Translations under genes and position numbers: made by a program
The notes under the pieces: model-generated
The model's input: the letters and a program-made list of their open reading frames with translations, nothing else
Told to the model about the DNA's origin: nothing
The model's database searches: none
Shown: one piece after another, positions 9,538 through 17,521 of the stretch
Numbering within the stretch: the first letter of the stretch is position 1
How the letters are laid out: each line of letters opens with the position of its first letter
Source of the DNA: Sulfitobacter guttiformis
Lineage (GTDB): Bacteria > Pseudomonadota > Alphaproteobacteria > Rhodobacterales > Rhodobacteraceae
Reading direction: 5' to 3'
DNA: 64,000 bases
Assembly (NCBI RefSeq): GCF_003610455.1
Contig: NZ_RAQK01000001.1
Coordinates: 2,418,001 to 2,482,000, forward strand

Positions 9538-11187
9538 CTACGCGTCTGTATCCCCGACATGACGTTGGCGAACTGGGCCACGATATTTGGCGGTGTATTT
9601 TTCGTCCACCTCCGAGCCGTCGTACATAAACGGAAGGATACCTTTTCCCAACGACTTGCCGCGCATCGCTTTGATATCATCTTCGGATCTTGTAACCCGC
9701 TGGGACATCCGGCGGCCCCATTGTGCCAGCATTCCGTAAAGTTGCTCTATCTGCGGCTGGTGCGCCTGTCCTTTTGCCAGATCGTGGAATTCGTCTGGAT
9801 CCTCGATCAAATCAAACAACATCGGGCGCATGCCACCTTCCGCGTGGATCAACTTGAACCTTCCGTCGAACACCATAAACAGGCGCGCATCGCGTGGCTC
9901 GACCCCCAATTTGGCAGCATGCGGCGTGCATGAATAATCGTATTCGGAGATGGCAAATGTGCGCCAGTCCGGTGTCTCGCCGCGCAGCCATGGCAGCAGT
10001 GACCGACCCTCGATTATGTGATCGGGGACTTTGCCGCCCGCAGCTTCGACGAAGGTTGCGGCAAGATCAATACTCTCGACCAGTGCATCGCAGGTAGTGC
10101 CGCGGGTAGGATGGGCCGTTGAGCGCGGGTCGTACACAATCAGCGGTACTTTCACCGATTGCTCGTGGAAGAGGTCCTTCTCTCCGAGCCAGTGATCGCC
10201 GAGATAATCGCCATGATCCGATGTCAGCACAATCATCGTATCTTTGAGGGTATCTGTGGCCTCCAGATGGTCGAGTAGGCGGCCAAGCTGGTCATCGCAT
10301 TGCTTTATCAGGCCCATATACGCCGGGATCACCTTTTCGCGGACCTCGTCGCGCTGGAAGGCCTTTGCTACCTTATTGTCCTGATAGGCGCCATAAACTG
10401 GATGCGGGTTTTCGCGCTCTACCTCGTGGCGGCGCGCCGGGGGGACATGCTCGCGGCCGAACATATTATGGTAGGGGGCGGGGACGATATAAGGCCAGTG
10501 TGGCTTGATAAAGCTGACGTGTGCACACCACGTGCCTGTTGCCTGCTCCATAAATTCGATCGTCCTCGAAGTCAGCCACGGCGTTTCACTATCTTGCTCG
10601 GCGATGTTTGCAGGCTCTCCCGCGTTGCGGAACATCCAACCGGATGCAATCTGATCGTCTGTGATGCCGGCATTTGCATAGTCGGCCCAAGGGTTCTCGC
10701 CATCATATCCTTTAGACTTCAGATATTCATTATAGGGAGAGCGTTTTTCGTCATAATAGCCATCCGGACCGTACCCCCAAAGACCATCATCGCGTATCCA
10801 AGTATCAAAGCCGCATTCGGCCTGCCGCGCACCGATCGTGCTGTCGGGTGACAGGCCTAAACGTTCCATCCCCGCTGCATCCGCTTTCATATGGGTCTTG
10901 CCCAGCAGCCAGCAGTCCATGCCCAGCTTGCGCAGATGGTCGCCCAACGTCTGCTCGCCCACACGCAGCGGAAAATTGTTCCATTGCGCCCCGTGAGACG
11001 AGGCATAGCGCCCCGTATAATAGCACATGCGGCTGGATCCGCAGATCGGGGATTGGACATAAGCATTGGTAAACTGCACGCCCATTGCTGCGACACGGTC
11101 AAAATGCGGTGTTTTCAGATGTGGATGGCCTGCACACCCGAGATAGTCGAACCGGAGTTGGTCGTACATGATAAAGAGAATATTCAC
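9538..11187 (-). CDS. Sulfatase-family hydrolase, phosphonate monoester hydrolase type
   Basis: An alkaline-phosphatase-superfamily enzyme of about 549 residues. SPICGSSRMCYYTGR near residue 52 fits the C-x-(P/S/A)-x-R signature whose Cys is oxidised to formylglycine; the metal ligands appear as IMYDQLR at the start and LTSDHGDYLGDH in the middle. The overall sequence most resembles phosphonate monoester hydrolases/arylsulfatases, without a signal peptide, so it should act in the cytoplasm. I prefer a GTG start at 11187 with AAGGA seven bases upstream, which yields the usual VNILFIMYDQLR beginning; an ATG at 11220 would add eleven residues but has no ribosome-binding site. Substrate (sulfate ester or phosphonate monoester) is open. 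Confidence 0.87.
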   Translation of the reverse strand: MNILFIMYDQLRFDYLGCAGHPHLKTPHFDRVAAMGVQFTNAYVQSPICGSSRMCYYTGRYASSHGAQWNNFPLRVGEQTLGDHLRKLGMDCWLLGKTHMKADAAGMERLGLSPDSTIGARQAECGFDTWIRDDGLWGYGPDGYYDEKRSPYNEYLKSKGYDGENPWADYANAGITDDQIASGWMFRNAGEPANIAEQDSETPWLTSRTIEFMEQATGTWCAHVSFIKPHWPYIVPAPYHNMFGREHVPPARRHEVERENPHPVYGAYQDNKVAKAFQRDEVREKVIPAYMGLIKQCDDQLGRLLDHLEATDTLKDTMIVLTSDHGDYLGDHWLGEKDLFHEQSVKVPLIVYDPRSTAHPTRGTTCDALVESIDLAATFVEAAGGKVPDHIIEGRSLLPWLRGETPDWRTFAISEYDYSCTPHAAKLGVEPRDARLFMVFDGRFKLIHAEGGMRPMLFDLIEDPDEFHDLAKGQAHQPQIEQLYGMLAQWGRRMSQRVTRSEDDIKAMRGKSLGKGILPFMYDGSEVDEKYTAKYRGPVRQRHVGDTDA

Positions 11188-11385
11188 TTGGCAGTCCTTG
11201 CTGGTGCGGACATCTTTCATGACTCAAGTAACCACATTCCGCACAGAGGTTTCCAGTGGCAAAGCGTGGCATCAATGACGCAATGCCGCGGGGGTTGGCA
11301 TTCGAGGCAATGCATCCTTGGAGGGAATCACCGGTTCGGGTTAAACGGTAGGTCGCTGTGGGGGCGAACATTACAGGATTGTCTT

Positions 11386-12312
11386 ATGATCAGACACGCC
11401 ACTGGCTTGCTCGCTGCACTCGTTCTTTTACTTTCCCTGGTACCTTCGACGGCTGACGCCGGCGAACGCCAGAAGCTGGGTTATGGCCGGCTCATCACCA
11501 ATGATTACTTTGGCGATGGTCAGGACCGTTGGCGCACGGGGTCTTGGACCTCGTCGCGTGTCTGGGGGCCCGAGTGGACCGGACAGGTGCCAGCAGGTTT
11601 TGGCGACTTGATAGAGCTGCGTATCGCCGCGGAGATTATAGCACCCGATAACCTCGCCAATCCAGACCCCTCCGACCGCCCCTACGCCGGCTCTGTCTCT
11701 ATCGGGGCCCATACGCATTTCAAATGGGGCGGCTTTGACACTTCATTGGGCGGTGACCTTGTCCTCTCAGGGAGTGGTACGGGGCTGGGAAGTTTCCAGC
11801 GCGGGCTACACAAGGTTCTTGGTGTGCAGCGACCTTCGGATAGTACGCTTGATGCGCAGATAAGCGGTATCCATCCCACGGTTGTGGGCGAGATTGCGCG
11901 CGAGGTTGTGTTGGGCTCTGCTGTGCGGATGCGCCCGTTTCTTGAGGGACGTGCAGGCGCGGAGACCCTTGTGCGCGCCGGTGTTGATCTGACATTCGGG
12001 CGTTCCGGACAAGGCGATATGATGGTGCGCGAAAGTGTGACAGGCCAGCGCTACCGTGTTGTGACCGCAGCGCAAAACAATGGCTTCGCCTTCTTGTTGG
12101 GTGCAGATATCGCCCATGTTGCTGACAGTATCTATCTTCCGACGGGCAATGGTGCGGAGCTGGCCGAGAGCCGCGATCGCCTCCGTGCAGGCGTGCAGTG
12201 GCAGGGCGAGCGTGCTTCGGCCTTCTATGGATTGACCTATATGGGCGAGGAATTCGAAGCCCAATCCGAGGGCCAGCTTGTCGGGTCCATTCGCATAAAC
12301 CTGAGTTTCTAG
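11386..12312 (+). CDS. LpxR-like lipid A 3'-O-deacylase family outer-membrane protein
   Basis: A 308-residue exported protein with a clear signal peptide (MIRHATGLLAALVLLLSLVPSTADA). The mature part starts GRLITNDYFGDGQDRW with the Asn-Asp pair conserved at the LpxR active site, then DRPYAGSVS, a His in ISGIHPTVVG, and many alternating strands ending in INLSF with a C-terminal Phe, typical of outer-membrane beta-barrels. The family removes the 3'-acyloxyacyl group from lipid A; whether this member is active is not known. The ATG at 11386 has AGGA seven bases before it; the frame is open much further upstream but antisense to the sulfatase gene. Stand-alone gene, divergent from the sulfatase. 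Confidence 0.85.
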   Translation: MIRHATGLLAALVLLLSLVPSTADAGERQKLGYGRLITNDYFGDGQDRWRTGSWTSSRVWGPEWTGQVPAGFGDLIELRIAAEIIAPDNLANPDPSDRPYAGSVSIGAHTHFKWGGFDTSLGGDLVLSGSGTGLGSFQRGLHKVLGVQRPSDSTLDAQISGIHPTVVGEIAREVVLGSAVRMRPFLEGRAGAETLVRAGVDLTFGRSGQGDMMVRESVTGQRYRVVTAAQNNGFAFLLGADIAHVADSIYLPTGNGAELAESRDRLRAGVQWQGERASAFYGLTYMGEEFEAQSEGQLVGSIRINLSF

Positions 12313-12425
12313 TAGGTTTATTCGCAACAGTTCTTACTGCGATGCCTGTTTATACTTCCCAGACCAAGCCAACCTTGTTAATCTTAGGACAATAAAAAAA
12401 ATATAACGAGGCAGGCGGGCAGTAA

Positions 12426-13496
12426 ATGGTAACGGGCTTTCGAGGCACGTTCGTCATATCATGGTCGCAAACAGAAATTGATGGTCTTGATGCTGCACCA
12501 GTGCAGGCGTTGAGTGTTGGAGCAGCATGGGCATGGCGCGGTGACGCTGTGCGTGTGGATGGGCCATCAGATGTTTTGCGACTGGACGATGCGGACGGAA
12601 CAGAAAATTTGCGAAAACGTGCAGCGCGCATGGTGCATCGCCTTGTCGGGACTGCACTTGAGCGAAAGGCCGGTCCGCGCAGCTGGGAAAAAGATACCGA
12701 AACGTCACCTCTGATGGACAACAGTTTTGTCGTCACTGATGGTGGCAAAAGCTACAGTGTTACACTGATCGAGGTGGGCGGCGGTAGCCAGCCGTTGCTG
12801 ATGTTTCTCAACGAGATGCCGCCGCGCAATTGCGATCTTTGGATCGTGCATCACACTCTTGGTGCTGTCACCGCCCAGCACAGTGGCGGTCAGCAGACAG
12901 GCGTGATTTGCTTTACTCCGGGCACCCGCATTGCCACAGGTGACGGCGCGCGTCTTATCGAAGATTTGCGTGAAGGAGATATGGTCCAGACGAAGGACAG
13001 TGGCTTACAGCCGCTGCGCTGGATTGGGCGGCGGCGTATGACGGGCGCGCGCCTGTTCGCGATGCCCAAACTGCGGCCCATCCGAATTGCGGGGGGCGCA
13101 TTGGGTCTCGCGCGGCCGGAGGATGATCTGCTGGTCTCGCCCGAGCACCGTTTGCTGATTAAGGGGGCAGTGGCACAGAGCTTGTTCAATACGCCCGAGG
13201 TGCTGGTAACCGCAAAAGATCTGATCAATGGCACTACCATCACGGTGGATATGCAGGTGCGTGACGTCACATACATTCATGTTCTTCTGGACGAGCACCA
13301 GATACTACTGGCCAACGGACTGGAATCAGAGAGCTTTCATCCCGCATCGGCAGCGTTTGCATCGCTGGACCAGACCGACCGCAAGCGCCTGCTGGCCGAG
13401 TATCCCCAACTTGAATATGATCCGCATACCTATGGTAGCTTCGCGCGCCGAACGCTTTCGCCTTCAGAAGCCGCGATTATGCGGCACGCTGCCTGA
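12426..13496 (+). CDS. Hint (Hedgehog/intein) domain protein
   Basis: A 356-residue protein whose second half begins GVICFTPGTRIATGDG, with the Hint nucleophile Cys at 162, followed by LIEDLREGDMV, LRWIGRR and VSPEHRLLI (block-B-like His). Such stand-alone Hint proteins (Hint_2 type) are very common in Rhodobacterales, often together with calcium-binding or type I-secreted proteins, and may self-cleave. The N-terminal 150 residues have no motif I recognise and lack a signal peptide. ATG at 12426 has only a weak GGCGGGC upstream. No secretion genes are nearby. Its processing and target are unknown. Confidence 0.87.
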   Translation: MVTGFRGTFVISWSQTEIDGLDAAPVQALSVGAAWAWRGDAVRVDGPSDVLRLDDADGTENLRKRAARMVHRLVGTALERKAGPRSWEKDTETSPLMDNSFVVTDGGKSYSVTLIEVGGGSQPLLMFLNEMPPRNCDLWIVHHTLGAVTAQHSGGQQTGVICFTPGTRIATGDGARLIEDLREGDMVQTKDSGLQPLRWIGRRRMTGARLFAMPKLRPIRIAGGALGLARPEDDLLVSPEHRLLIKGAVAQSLFNTPEVLVTAKDLINGTTITVDMQVRDVTYIHVLLDEHQILLANGLESESFHPASAAFASLDQTDRKRLLAEYPQLEYDPHTYGSFARRTLSPSEAAIMRHAA

Positions 13497-13517
13497 CATA
13501 TCCACTCGTGCTCGTAA

Positions 13518-13540
13518 GGGGCGGCATCAACAGCCGCCCC
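13518..13540. terminator. Hairpin between convergent Hint and tlpA-like genes
   Basis: GGGGCGGC and GCCGCCCC form a perfect 8-bp stem with a 7-base loop, 22 bp after the Hint gene stop and 6 bp before the end of the facing TlpA-like gene. There is no T-run, so it may end transcription weakly from both sides or just stabilise 3' ends. Confidence 0.6.
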
Positions 13541-13546
13541 GTGTTG

Positions 13547-14119
13547 CTAACCCGCTTTTCGTGCCTCAATTAACGCCTTGAGAATGCCCTTTGCGCTGTC
13601 GCTGGCCCAGTCGGCATCACCGCGCAGGCGCGCGACCTCGCGGCCTTCGGGATCAACAAGCACAGTGATGGGCAGGCCGAAAATGCCCATCTGACTCGCG
13701 AGTGCGGATTTGGGGTCCTGATGGCGCGGCAGATTTGAAATACCGGTTTCTTCGAAAAATTTAGTTATTCCTGCAGGTGAATTGCGCCCTGTGGCGATGG
13801 TCAGGACCTCGAAATCATCTCCGCCCAATTCTGTTTGCAGCTCGGACAGATGCGGCATTTCCTTACGGCAGGGCGCACACCATGTTGCCCAAAAATTCAC
13901 CAGTACATATTTGCCGCGATAGTCCTCAAGCGTGCCGGCACCTGCGCCATCTGCCAACTCGAAGGGGGCATTGGAGGTGGCCTTTGGCGTACCATGCACT
14001 GCCAATTTCTTCATATCGCCCGCTATCAGCGGGGTGATGATATCACTGTCAGCAGCAAGTGCGGGGTTTGCACCTGCGGTGAGGGCCGTATAGACGAGAG
14101 CGAGTAGTAGTTTCTTCAT
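13547..14119 (-). CDS. TlpA-like thiol:disulfide oxidoreductase, exported
   Basis: Started at the ATG at 14119 with GGAGG five bases before it, the protein has 190 residues, a signal peptide ([22 protein letters not shown]) and a thioredoxin fold with [12 protein letters not shown] (Cys81, Cys84) and a cis-Pro region [12 protein letters not shown]. It should act in the periplasm, reducing disulfides in cytochrome c maturation or similar tasks. The start lies only 23 bp from the divergent argH start, so both promoters must overlap in or extend into the opposite gene. Confidence 0.92.
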   Translation of the reverse strand: MKKLLLALVYTALTAGANPALAADSDIITPLIAGDMKKLAVHGTPKATSNAPFELADGAGAGTLEDYRGKYVLVNFWATWCAPCRKEMPHLSELQTELGGDDFEVLTIATGRNSPAGITKFFEETGISNLPRHQDPKSALASQMGIFGLPITVLVDPEGREVARLRGDADWASDSAKGILKALIEARKAG

Positions 14120-14142
14120 GGGTCCCTCCGGGGGATAGGCAT

Positions 14143-15543
14143 ATGGTACACGATACTTCAAAGACTTCGAACAAAATGTGGGGCGGCCGTTTTGCTGCTG
14201 GCCCTGACGCGATCATGGAAGCAATTAATGCTTCGATCAGTTTTGACAAGCGGATGGCGGCCCAGGATATTGCCGGGTCTCGGGCCCATGCAGCGATGTT
14301 GGGTGCACAGGGTATTATCGAGCCTAACGATGCAGAGGCCATTCGGGAAGGCCTGCTCACGGTCTTGTCAGAAATCGAAGCGGGAACGTTTCAATATTCG
14401 ACAGCCCTTGAGGATATCCACATGAATGTGGAGGCGCGCCTTAAAGAAGTCATAGGTGAGCCGGCGGGACGTTTGCACACTGGGCGGTCACGTAATGATC
14501 AGGTGGCGACGGATTTCAAACTTTGGGTACGTGACCAGTTTGACGCAGCCGAAGGCGCACTTCTTGCACTGATCAGGGCCTTGCTGGTTCAGGCCGAAGA
14601 GGGCGCCGATTGGGTCATGCCCGGCTTTACCCATTTGCAGCCTGCCCAGCCCGTAACATGGGGCCATCACATGATGGCATATGTCGAAATGTTTGGCCGT
14701 GACCTGAGCCGCATGCGCGATGCGCGCACGCGGATGAACGAGAGCCCCTTGGGTGCTGCAGCGCTCGCCGGTACGTCCTTTCCGGTTGACCGTGAGATGA
14801 CCGCCCACGCGCTGGGATTTGACCGGCCCTCGGCAAACAGTCTGGATGCGGTCAGTGACCGTGATTTCGCGCTTGAATACCTTGGTGCCGCCAGTATCTG
14901 CGCCATGCATCTCAGCCGCTTTGCCGAAGAGCTGGTGATCTGGTCATCGGCACAATTTCGCTTTGTCACGCTGTCGGACCGTTTCTCGACCGGTTCCTCC
15001 ATTATGCCGCAAAAGAAAAATCCCGACGCCGCCGAGCTGATCCGCGCCAAGATCGGACGTATTTTCGGGGCCAATGTTGCCCTTATGATGGTGATGAAAG
15101 GCCTGCCGTTAGCATATTCCAAGGACATGCAAGAAGACAAAGAGCAGGTCTTCGATGCTGCTGACAACCTGATGCTGGCCCTCGCCGCGATGGAGGGGAT
15201 GGTTCGCGACATGAGCGCCAACCGCCCGCAGCTTGCCGCCGCTGCGGGCAGCGGGTTCTCGACCGCGACCGATCTGGCCGACTGGCTGGTGCGGGTATTG
15301 GGCCTGCCCTTCCGCGATGCGCATCATATCACCGGAACACTAGTGGGGATTGCGGAAAAACAGGGCTGCGACCTGCCTGATCTTACACTTGTGCAGATGC
15401 AAACGGTCCACGATGGAATCACGCAAGATGTATTTTCTGTTCTGGGGGTGGAAAACTCCGTAAACTCGCGCACATCATACGGTGGAACAGCCCCCGCGCA
15501 GGTACGTGCGCAGGTCGCACGTTGGAAAGGGATCTTAGCTTGA
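14143..15543 (+). CDS. argH: Argininosuccinate lyase
   Basis: The 466-residue enzyme performs the last step of arginine synthesis, splitting argininosuccinate into arginine and fumarate. The fumarase/aspartase superfamily signature [12 protein letters not shown] is present around residue 285, along with [12 protein letters not shown] and [11 protein letters not shown]. The length is normal. It starts with ATG at 14143 and its TGA stop overlaps the TTG start of a small lipoprotein gene, beginning a five-gene run of overlapping or closely spaced genes that ends with lysA. Confidence 0.97.
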   Translation: MVHDTSKTSNKMWGGRFAAGPDAIMEAINASISFDKRMAAQDIAGSRAHAAMLGAQGIIEPNDAEAIREGLLTVLSEIEAGTFQYSTALEDIHMNVEARLKEVIGEPAGRLHTGRSRNDQVATDFKLWVRDQFDAAEGALLALIRALLVQAEEGADWVMPGFTHLQPAQPVTWGHHMMAYVEMFGRDLSRMRDARTRMNESPLGAAALAGTSFPVDREMTAHALGFDRPSANSLDAVSDRDFALEYLGAASICAMHLSRFAEELVIWSSAQFRFVTLSDRFSTGSSIMPQKKNPDAAELIRAKIGRIFGANVALMMVMKGLPLAYSKDMQEDKEQVFDAADNLMLALAAMEGMVRDMSANRPQLAAAAGSGFSTATDLADWLVRVLGLPFRDAHHITGTLVGIAEKQGCDLPDLTLVQMQTVHDGITQDVFSVLGVENSVNSRTSYGGTAPAQVRAQVARWKGILA

Positions 15544-15710
15544 AAAAGGTTTTTATGTTGGTTGCTTTGGCCCTTACGGCCTGTGGCGTTGACGGTGAAC
15601 CGGTCCAGCCTTCTGGAGGCGTGAATGTCACGTTGTCGAATAATGGCTTGGGCCTTGGCGCGAACGTGGGCGTTGTGAGAGGGCCTGTCAGCGTAGGGCT
15701 GGGGCTATGA
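15540..15710 (+). CDS. Small lipoprotein, translationally coupled to argH
   Basis: A 56-residue peptide starting with TTG at 15540, which overlaps the argH stop as TTGA; GAAAGG in the argH 3' end can serve as ribosome-binding site. A short signal ([10 protein letters not shown]) leads to the lipobox LTAC, so the mature protein would be only about 40 residues, acylated at Cys. The rest is Gly/Val/Asn-rich ([20 protein letters not shown]), suggesting a short beta-rich tail. Function unknown. Coupling to argH and to the next small lipoprotein argues that it is really translated. Confidence 0.75.
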   Translation: MKKVFMLVALALTACGVDGEPVQPSGGVNVTLSNNGLGLGANVGVVRGPVSVGLGL

Positions 15711-15868
15711 AATACCTGACCGCATTGTTGGTGGTGGCATTGGCTGCCTGTGGCCCGCCCGACCGCTCGGCAGCACGCGAGGTTTCTCCACGGCAGGAGC
15801 CCAGCAACACGACCCCGGGCGTGCACGTCTCCGGCAGCGCCACGGTTGGCGTAGTGCGTAGGTTCTGA
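15707..15868 (+). CDS. Second small lipoprotein in the argH-lysA run
   Basis: A 53-residue peptide whose ATG at 15707 overlaps the previous stop as [19 protein letters not shown] gives a signal with lipobox LAAC; the mature piece is about 39 residues and ends with GVHVSGSATVGVVRRF, reminiscent of the GANVGVVRG ending in the preceding lipoprotein, so the two may be diverged duplicates. Its stop overlaps the next gene's start as TGATG. No known function. Confidence 0.72.
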   Translation: MKYLTALLVVALAACGPPDRSAAREVSPRQEPSNTTPGVHVSGSATVGVVRRF

Positions 15869-16185
15869 TGTCTGTTTTGCGTTTGATTTATCTGGCACTG
15901 GCGATCTGGGGCGCAGTGCATCCGATGTATTACTTCATCCAGTGGTTTCAGGATAACACTTGGGATATTATGGCGATGGTTGATGCGTGGCATGCAAACG
16001 CTGCCAGCAGCGGTCTGGTCTGGGATCTGACAATTGCGGCGGTGACGCTCACGGTTTGGATCATCGCGGAGGTGGCCACGAGGCGCAATTGGACCGCTCT
16101 CATCGCGATCCCTGCAACGTTCTGCATCGGGGTTAGCTGTGGCCTACCGCTCTATCTGTTTTTGCGGTCGGCACCTGTCCGTTAG
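15868..16185 (+). CDS. DUF2834-type small membrane protein
   Basis: A 105-residue protein with three predicted membrane segments (about 5-30, 50-68 and 75-97). The opening RLIYLALAIWGAVHPMYYFIQWF and the segment DLTIAAVTLTVWIIAEVATRRNW match the DUF2834 family, whose role is unknown. It starts at an ATG that shares one base with the upstream stop and ends 30 bp before lysA. Confidence 0.78.
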   Translation: MSVLRLIYLALAIWGAVHPMYYFIQWFQDNTWDIMAMVDAWHANAASSGLVWDLTIAAVTLTVWIIAEVATRRNWTALIAIPATFCIGVSCGLPLYLFLRSAPVR

Positions 16186-16215
16186 GGCGGATTTGAGTTT
16201 AAAGGAAAGTAAAAA

Positions 16216-17499
16216 ATGGATCATTTCCTGTATCGGGATGGCGCGCTGTTTGCCGAGGATGTGCCTGTGGCCGATATTGCAGCCGCCGTAGGCACGCCAT
16301 TCTACGTGTACTCCACTGCCACGCTTGTTCGGCATTTTCGCGCATTTGATGAAGCGCTGGCCGGCATGGATCACTTGGTTTGTTATGCGATGAAAGCAAA
16401 TTCCAATCAGGCGGTTTTACGCACTCTCGCGCAAGCGGGTGCCGGGATGGACGTGGTAAGCGAGGGTGAATACCTGCGTGCGCGGGCTGCGGGGGTACCG
16501 GGGGACAAGATTGTATTTTCGGGTGTGGGCAAAACGGAACGTGAAATCCGTGTCGCGCTGGAAGGGGGCATCCGCCAGTTCAACGTCGAGAGCGAACCAG
16601 AGATGGTAGCACTTAACGCCGTGGCGCTTGAATTGGGGAAGGTCGCGCCCATAACAGTGCGCGTAAACCCCGATGTTGATGCAAAAACCCATGCCAAGAT
16701 CGCGACCGGAAAATCCGAGAATAAATTCGGTATCCCGATTGCGCGCGCCCGCGAAGTTTACGCCATGGCGGCAAAGTTACCCGGTCTGAATGTAATCGGG
16801 ATTGATGTGCATATCGGGTCGCAGCTGACCGACCTTGCCCCGTTCGAGCAGGCGTACCTGAAGGTGGCGGAATTGACGGAGCAATTGCGCGCTGACGGTC
16901 ACGTTATTACGCGGCTGGATCTGGGGGGCGGCCTTGGCATCCCCTACGAGACTAGCAACGAAGCGCCGCCACTGCCGAGTGATTACGGTGCTATGGTGCA
17001 ACGGACGTTGGGGCATCTTGGGTGCGAGATCGAGATAGAGCCCGGACGTTTGATCGCGGGCAATGCGGGCCTAATGGTTAGCCGCGTGATTTATGTCAAA
17101 TCCGGCGAGGGGCGGGATTTTTTGATCCTCGACGGGGCAATGAACGATCTGATCCGACCGGCCATGTATGATGCTCATCATGATATCGTCCCAATTCTCG
17201 AACCTGCGGCGGGGGCAGAAAAGCAGCCCTATGACGTCGTCGGGCCGGTGTGCGAATCCGGTGATACCTTTGCAAAGCAGCGTGACATGGTACCAATGAA
17301 AGCAAACGATCTGGTCGCGTTTCGCAGTGCGGGTGCTTATGGGGCGGTTATGTCGAGCGAGTATAATTCGCGAGCACTTATTCCCGAAGTATTGGTGCAC
17401 GGCGATCAATTTGCAGTTATCCGCCGCCGACCTACCTTTGAAGAAATGATAAATCGCGATAGTATCCCTGAATGGCTCGAGCCGCATTCCGCGACCTGA
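16216..17499 (+). CDS. lysA: Diaminopimelate decarboxylase
   Basis: The 427-residue PLP enzyme converts meso-diaminopimelate to lysine, the last step of lysine synthesis. The Schiff-base lysine is Lys60 in CYAMKANSNQ; HIGSQ, GGGLGIPY and EPGRLIAGNAG bind the cofactor, and CESGDTFAK contributes the Cys across the dimer. Typical length. It follows the small lipoprotein and DUF2834 genes closely, so arginine and lysine end-steps share one likely transcript. AGGAAAG lies 7-13 bases before the ATG. Confidence 0.97.
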   Translation: MDHFLYRDGALFAEDVPVADIAAAVGTPFYVYSTATLVRHFRAFDEALAGMDHLVCYAMKANSNQAVLRTLAQAGAGMDVVSEGEYLRARAAGVPGDKIVFSGVGKTEREIRVALEGGIRQFNVESEPEMVALNAVALELGKVAPITVRVNPDVDAKTHAKIATGKSENKFGIPIARAREVYAMAAKLPGLNVIGIDVHIGSQLTDLAPFEQAYLKVAELTEQLRADGHVITRLDLGGGLGIPYETSNEAPPLPSDYGAMVQRTLGHLGCEIEIEPGRLIAGNAGLMVSRVIYVKSGEGRDFLILDGAMNDLIRPAMYDAHHDIVPILEPAAGAEKQPYDVVGPVCESGDTFAKQRDMVPMKANDLVAFRSAGAYGAVMSSEYNSRALIPEVLVHGDQFAVIRRRPTFEEMINRDSIPEWLEPHSAT

Positions 17500-17521
17500 G
17501 CGCTGCCTTTGAGAGGTTACC

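Noticed and set aside
10891..11385. Upstream extension of the LpxR-like gene to 10891
   Set aside because: The extension is antisense to the sulfatase gene, and the ATG at 11386 has AGGA and begins a perfect signal peptide.
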